Assembly (NCBI GenBank): GCA_003255025.1
Contig: QANY01000119.1
Location: forward strand, 114,424-178,423
Source: Datisca glomerata
Lineage: Eukaryota > Streptophyta > Magnoliopsida > Cucurbitales > Datiscaceae
DNA length: 64,000 nucleotides
Direction: 5' to 3'
Of this stretch, positions 57,461 to 64,000 are shown piece by piece (positions within the stretch are counted from its first letter, which is position 1; the number at the start of each line of letters is the position of its first letter). The notes beneath the pieces are model-generated. The model ran no database searches. It was not told the DNA's origin and was given only the letters and a program-made list of their open reading frames with translations. A program made the translations under genes and the position numbers.

Positions 57461-60400
57461 CTTTCTCTCTCATTTTCTCTCTATCTCTCTCTCTCACTCC
57501 CTCTCTCGTCTCTCTCTCTCTCCCTCTCCTCTCCTCTCTCTCACTCTCTCTCTATCTCTCTCTCACTCTCCCTCTCTCTCCCTGTCTCTCCCTCGCCCTC
57601 TCTCTCCCTCTCCCTCTCTCTCGTTATCTCCCCCTCTCTCTTTCTCTCTCACTCACTCTCACGCCCTCTCTCTCGCTCTCTCTTTCTCTATCTCTCTATC
57701 TTTCACTCTTTCTCTCCCTCCTTATCATTCTCACTCTCTCTATCCGTCTGTCTCACCCTTACTCTCTCTTTCTCCCTTACTATCTCTCTCTTTCTCTCTC
57801 CCCTTCTCTCTTAATCTCAATCTCGCTTGCACCCCCTCTCTCGCTCTGTCGTTCACTTGCTATCTCTCTCTTTCTCTCTGTCTCTGTCTCTCGCTCTCTC
57901 TCTGTCTATAGATTTCTCTCTCTGTCTCTCCTTTTGTCTATGTATCTCTCTCTATGTCTCCCTCTCTCCTCTGTCTCTCCCTCTCTCGCTAGCCCTGTCT
58001 CTCCCTCTCCCCCTCTCCCTCTCTCTCACTAGCTCTCTCGCTCTCGCTCTCTCTTTATCTCACACACTCTCTCTCTTTATCCCTCTCTCTCTGTACCTCA
58101 CTCGCTCCCCCCTCTCTCCCTCTCATTTTCACACTCGCTCTCTCCCTCTCTCACTCACCCTCTCACTTCTTTCTCACTCTCACTCTCTCCCTCTTTCTCT
58201 CATTTTCTCTCTTTCTCTCTCTCCCTCTCATTCTCACCCTCTCTCCTTATCTCCCCCTCTCTTTCTCTCTCTCACTCTCTCGCTCTCTATCTCTCACCCT
58301 CGCTCTCGCTCTCTCTGGTTCTCAACCAATATCTTTCTCCCTTCCTGTCACTCTCACCCTCTCTCTCTCGCTCTCTCTCGCTCTCTCTTGCTCTCTATCA
58401 CCCTCTCTCTCTCCCACACACTCTCGCTCTCTTTCACTCTCCCCCACTCTCTCCCTCTCTCATCTCTCTCTCACTCACTCTCCCCCCTCTCTTTCTTTCA
58501 TTTTCTCCCTCTCTCTCTTTCTCTTTCTCTCACTTTCTCTCCCTCTCTCCCTCTATCTCTCACTCTCTCACTCCCTTTATCTCTCACTCTCTCACTCCCT
58601 CACACTTTCACTCTCTCTCCCTCTATCTCTCTCACTCTCTCACTCCCTCACACTTTCACTCTCTCTCCCTCTATCTCTCTCACTCTCACTCTCTCTCGCT
58701 CTCTCTCTCTCCCTCTCTTGCTCTCTCACCCCCCTCTCTCTCTATCCTTCTCTTTCATTACCTCGCTCGCTCCCCCCTCTCTCTCTCCCTCTCCCTCTCT
58801 CTCTCTCTCCCTCTTTATATCTCCCTCTCTCGCTAGCCCTCTCTAGCTTATTCTCTATCTCTCTTTCTCACTCTCTCTCTTTCTCGCTAGCTCTTTCTCT
58901 CCCCCCGCTCTCTCTATTGCTCTCTATCTTCGTTCCTTGCTCTCTCTTTATCTCTCTCTCTCTCTCGTGCTCTTTCTCTCTATCCCTATCTCTTTGTCTC
59001 TATCTTGCACGTTCCCCCTCTCTCACTCCCTCTCCCTTTCACTCTCTCTCTCACTCTCCCTCTCTCTCCCCCTCTCACACACATTCTCACCCCCTCTCTC
59101 CCCCTCTCACACACACTCTCTCACCCCCTCTCTCCCCCCTCTCTATCTGTCTCTCTATCTCACTCTCTCGCTCTCACTCTCTATTGTTCTCTCTCTCCCA
59201 TTGCCTCACTCTATCTCTCTGATTATCTCCCTCTCTTTCTTTCTTTCTCTCACTCTCTCTTTCACTTTCTCTCCCTCCCTGTCGCACTCACTCTGTCTCT
59301 CTCTCACTCTCCCACTCTCTCTCACTCTCTCCCTCTCTCTATCCCTACCTCGCTCACTCCTCCTTCTCACTCCCCCTCTCCCTATCACTCTCTCTCCCTC
59401 TTTATCTCTCCCTCTCTCGCTAGCCCTCTCTCTAGCTTGTTATCTATCTATCTCTCTCTCATTAGCTCTTTCTCTCCCCTGATTTTTCTCTCTATCGATC
59501 TCTCTATCTCCCTTCCTCGCTTTCCCTTTATCTCACTCTCTCTCGTGCCCTCTCTCTCTCAATTCCTATCTCACTCTCTATCTCGCTCGCTCCCCTCTCT
59601 CTCCCTCTCACTTTTACACTCGCTCTCACTCTCTCTCTTTCAATCCCCCTCTCTCTTTATCTCATTTTCTCCCCCTCTCTCCCTCTAACTCTCTCACATT
59701 CTCTCTCTCTATCTCTCCCTCTTTCGCTAGCCCTCACACTCTCTCTTTCTCTATCTCTCCCTCTCTCTCCGGCCCACTCCCTCTCTCTTCTCTCTCTCTC
59801 TCTCTTTCTCATTTTCTCCCCTCTCTCACATTCCCTCTCTCTATCCCTCTCTGTCTTTATCTCTCTTGCTCCTCCTCTCTCCCTCTGACTATCTCACTCT
59901 CTCTCTCCCTCTCTCGCTAGCCCTAACACTCTCCCTTTTTCTATATCTCCCTCTCTCTCTCACTCTCCCTCTCTCTCTCACTCTCCCTCTCTCTTCTCTC
60001 TCTCACACTCTCTCTCTCACTCTCTCTCACTATCTTTCGCTCCCACTCTTGCTAGCCCTCACACTCACTCTTTCTCTATCTCTCCCTCTCTCACTGGCCC
60101 TCTCCCTCTCTCTCTCACTCTCCCTCTCTCTTCTCTCTCTCACACACTCTCTCTCTTTCTCGTTTTCTCCCCACTCTCACATTTGCTCTCTCTATCCCTC
60201 TCTCTTAATCTCTCTTGCTCTCCAACTCTCTCTTTCTCTCTCTTTCTCTCTATCTCTCACTCTCTCGCTGGCCCTCACACTCTCTCTTTCTCTATCTCTC
60301 CCTCTCTCGGTGGCCCTCTTCCTCTCTCTCTCTCTATCACCCTCCATCTCTCTTGTCTCTCTCACACACACACACACTCTCTCTCTTTCTCGTTTTCTCC

Positions 60401-61075
60401 CCTCTCTCACTTTCACTCTCTCTCAATCTTATGCTCTTTCTCTCTTGCCCTCGCTCACTCTCTCTCTTTCTCTCTCTCCCTCTCTCTCTCGCTCTCTCCC
60501 TCTCTCTCTCGCTCTCCCTCTCTCTCGCATTATCTCCCTTTCTCGCTCTCTCTCTCTTTCACTCTATCGCTCTCTATCTCCCTCTCCCTCTCTCCCCCAG
60601 TCTCTCGTTCTCTCCCACTTTCACTCTCTCTCTCTTTGATTCTCTCCCTCCTTCTCTCTCTCTCACTCTCTCCCTATCTCTCACTCTATCTATCCTTCTC
60701 TTTCTCTACCTCGCGCGCTCCCCCTCTCTCTCATACTCTCTCTCCCTCTCCCTCTCACACTCTCTCTCCTTCTTTATCTGTCCCTCTCTCGCTAGCCCTC
60801 TCTCTCTCCAACTTGTTCTCTATCCCTCTCTCTCTCGCTAGCTCTTTCTCCCCCCTCTGTATCTATCGGTCTCTCTATCTCCGTTCCTCCCTTTCTATTT
60901 ATCTCTCTCTCTCGCTAGCCCCCAATTTCACACACACACACACTCTTTCTCTCTCCCTCACACATACTTTCTCTCTCCCCCACTCTCTTTCTCTCTTTCT
61001 CTCTCTCTCCCTCTCTCTATATTTCTCCCTCTCTCTCTCCCCTCCCTCACTATCTCTCACTCATTATCTCCCTCT

Positions 61076-61230
61076 CTCTATTTCTCTCACTCTCTCACTC
61101 TCTCACTCTCTTGCTCACACTCTCTCTCCCTCTCTATCTCCATCTCTATCTATTTCTCTCACTCTCTCACTCTCTCACTCTCTTGCTCACACTCTCTCTC
61201 CCTCTCTATCTCCATCTCTATCTATGCCTT
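61076..61230. repeat. About 80-bp local tandem duplication in the CT array
   Basis: The stretch TCTTGCTCACACTCTCTCTC ... CTATCTCCATCTCTATCTAT is present twice, second copy starting at about 61150. Confidence 0.78.
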
Positions 61231-62408
61231 TCTTTCTCTCCCTCTCTCTCCCTCTCTCTCTCTCAGTTTCTCTCTCTCAGTTTCTCTCTCTCGTCCGTCT
61301 CCCCCTTACTCTCTCTCACTCTTTCTCTGTCTCTCTGTCTCTCGCTCCCTTTCCATCTCTATCTCTCTCACTCTGTCTCTCTCTTTATCTAGCTCACACA
61401 TCCTCTCTCGCTATCTCATTCTCCCCTCTCTCTATTTCCCTATCTCTTTCTCTCTCTCTTTCTCTCTCACTCTCTCTATCTCTCTTGCTTTCTCTCTCTG
61501 CTCTCCATCTCCTTATCTCTCTCCCTCCCATTCGCTTTCTCTCTCTCTCTCTCACTTTCAGTCTCCCTCTCGCTATTTCTCTCGGTTTGTCGATCTCTTT
61601 CACTCTCACTTTCTCTCTCTCCCTTTCTCTCTCTCTCCATTTCACTTAGTCGCTTTCTCTCTCACACACACAGACACACACACACAGACACACACACACA
61701 CACACTCTTTCTCTCACACACTTTCACTCTCTCTCTCCGTTTTACTTTGTCGAACTTTCTCTTTCTCGCTGTCTCTCCCTCTCCCTCTCCCTCTCTCTCT
61801 CCCTCCCTCTCTCTGTATCGCTCGCTATCTCCCTCTCTCTCCCCTCTCTCTCGGTCTCGTTCGCTCCCTCTCTCGCCCTCTACCTCACTCACTCCCCCTC
61901 TCACACACACCCTCTCTATCCCCCCTCTCTCTATCCCACTCGCTCCCCCTTTCTCTCTCTCCTTCTCACTCCCACACTCTCTCTATCCACCTCTCTTTCT
62001 ATATAACTCGCTCCACCTTCCTCGCTCTATGCCTTAACGCGCACACTCTCAATCTCTCTTTCTTTCTATCACGCTATCTCTCACTCTCTCTTTCACTCTG
62101 GCAAATTCTCTCTCTCTCTCTCGCTATCATTCTCTCCCTCTTTCTCTCTATCTTGCACACACTCTCTCACTCTCTCTCTATCCCCCCCTCTCTATACCAC
62201 TCACTTCCCCCCTCTCTCTCCTTCTCACACTCATACTCTCTCTATTTTCCTCCCTCTCTCTCTCTCTATCTCGCTCGCTCCCTCTCCCTCACTCTTTCCT
62301 TTCACGCACAAAGACTCCCTCTCCTTCTTTGTCATTCTCTCTCTCTCACGCTAGCTCTCTCTCTCTCTAACACTCTCTCACTCTTTCTCTCTCTTACTCT
62401 CTCACTCA

Positions 62409-62443
<35 letters not shown>

Positions 62444-64000
62444 GCTTTCTCTCCCTCTCTCTCTCACTTAAACACACATTCTCTCTCTATGTATCTCTCT
62501 CACCCTCTATTTCCCTCTCTCTCCCTCAGTCTCGCTCTCACTCTATCTCTCTCACTCTCTCACTCTCTCTCTCCCTATCTCTCTATCTCGCTCGATACCC
62601 CCACTCTCTCCCTCTCCCTCTTCATCTCTCTCTTTCTCTCTCTATCTATCTCTCCCTCTCTCGTTAGCCCCCTCTCTAGCTCGTTCTCTATCTCTCTCGC
62701 TAGCTCTTTCTCTCCCCCCGCTCTCTCTATCCCTCTCTATCTCCCGCCCTCGCTCTCTCTTTATCTCACTCTCTCTCGTGCTCTCTCTCTATCCTTATCT
62801 CTCTCTTTATCTCACACACACACTATCTCGCTGTCTCTATCTCACTCCTTCCCCCCTCTCTCTCCCTTTCCCTTTATCGATGTCTCTCTTTCTCGCTCTC
62901 TTTCTCTCTCACCCTCTCTCTCCCACTCTTTCCCCCTCTCTCTTTCTCTCCCTCCCTCTCTCCCTCTCTCTTCCACTCTATCTCGCTCGCTCCCACTCTC
63001 TCTCTCTTTCAATCTCTCTCCCTCTCTCCCTCTCTCTCGCTCTCTCTCGCCCTCTCACTCTCTCTCTCCTTTGCTATCTCTTTCTCTCTCTATCCCTCTC
63101 TCTGTCTCGCTTGCTCCCCCTCTCTACCACTCACTCTCACTTTATCTCTCTCTATCTCTCCCTCTCTTGTTAGCCCTCTCACTCTCTCTCTCTCTATCCC
63201 GCTCGCTCCCACCTCTCTCTCTCTCTCCCGCTCGCTCCTGCCTCTCTCTCTCTCTCCTTCTCACTTTCACACTATATCTATCCTCCTCTCTTTACCTCGC
63301 TCGCTCCCCCTCCCTCACTCTTTCCTTTCACGCACACGCACACTCTCTATCTCTCTATGTCACTCTTTCTGACGCTAGCTATCTTTCTCTTTATCACTCT
63401 CTCTCTCTCTCCCTCTCTCACTCTTTCTCCCCTCTCTATCTCTCTTTCTCTCTGGTAAGTTGTCTCTCACTCACTCTCCCCTCTCTCTCTCTCGCTCTCT
63501 CCCTCTCACACAAACACACATTCTCTCTCTATGTTTCTCTCTCTATGTATCTCTCTGTCACTTTCTCTTACTCTCTCACACTCTCTCTCTCCCTCTGTCT
63601 CTCTATCCCTCTTTCTCTCTATCTCGCTCACTCCCCCTCTCTGTCCCTCTCCCTCTCGGTCTCTCACTTTCTCTTTCTCTCTCACTCTCTCTCTCTCTCT
63701 TTCTCTCTGGCAAGTTGTCTCTCACACTCTCTCCCCTATCTCTGTCTTTCTCTTACTCTATCTCCCTTTCTCCCTTTCTCCCTCTCATACAAACACACAC
63801 ACACACACACTCTCTCTATGTATCTCTCTCTATCTATCTATCTCTCTCTCCCCCTCCATGTCGCTCTCACTTTGTCTCTCTTTCGCTCTCTTTCAAACAC
63901 ACACACACTCTCTCTCTATCCCTCTCTCTATCTCACTCTCCCTCTCTCTCTCTCTATTTCTATCTCTCCCTCTCTCCCTAGCCCTGTCCCTAGCTCGTTC

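Larger units (their letters stand above)
48241..64000. repeat. Giant CT-rich (polypyrimidine) microsatellite array
   Basis: Apart from a gap and one island, about 15.7 kb consists almost only of C and T on the plus strand, with scattered single A or G. Units are CTCTCTCC, CTCACT, CTATCT and CTCGCT, interspersed with CACACA tracts and TATATA tracts. It continues to the window edge. All three plus-strand frames stay open for long stretches because CT-rich codons contain no stops, giving Leu/Ser/Pro-only frames that are not genes. Confidence 0.97.

Overview
The window is nuclear DNA from a flowering plant, most likely a eudicot. It contains one intact spliced plant gene, which is surrounded by plant transposable elements of several classes, degenerate CCCTAAA (Arabidopsis-type telomere) arrays and a very long CT-rich microsatellite. 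Nothing in it is prokaryotic. Most of the open frames are chance frames in simple repeats or shadows of element relics.

Layout. (1) 62-21592 is nested LTR-retrotransposon territory. A Ty3/gypsy element that carries only gag (15784-21592, + strand) has a perfect 5-bp target duplication (ATAAT). Its left flank, 5' LTR and start of gag were then duplicated in tandem (copy A from 62, copy B from about 14110). A second gag-only element of Tat/Ogre type (2149-12145, - strand) later landed inside copy A, and copy B keeps the empty site. Both elements carry tandem repeats between gag and the 3' LTR. (2) 22330-24490 is a LINE ORF2 relic on the - strand (zinc-binding and RNase H parts) split by a Copia relic. 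(3) 25.2-32.4 kb is the gene: an eight-exon tesmin/TSO1-like CXC (CPP) DNA-binding protein, predicted 612 aa, the plant relative of LIN54 in DREAM-type cell-cycle complexes. Intron 4 carries a hAT-like element with an 8-bp target duplication, and intron 7 appears to use a GC donor. (4) 34.1-35.9 kb holds small relics: a tRNA-derived SINE-like head, a hAT end, a 40-bp tandem repeat and a CACTA end.

(5) 35.9-48.24 kb is the most unusual part. A composite unit (spacer modules, then a degenerate CCCTAAA array, then a - strand LINE ORF1 fragment with DUF4283 and zinc knuckle) recurs in the same order and orientation about seven times, with repeated, nearly constant junctions. Two copies also keep the LINE endonuclease start, and a 0.53-kb foldback sits near the right end. 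(6) 48.24-64 kb is almost all pyrimidine on the + strand (CT-rich microsatellite with CA and TA tracts), has an assembly gap at about 48800-49000, and contains nested long-range duplications.

The CXC gene is the only feature expected to work as a host gene. The rest records insertion, duplication and array expansion. All calls come from reading the sequence; no database search or alignment program was run, so family names rest on recognised motifs and termini.
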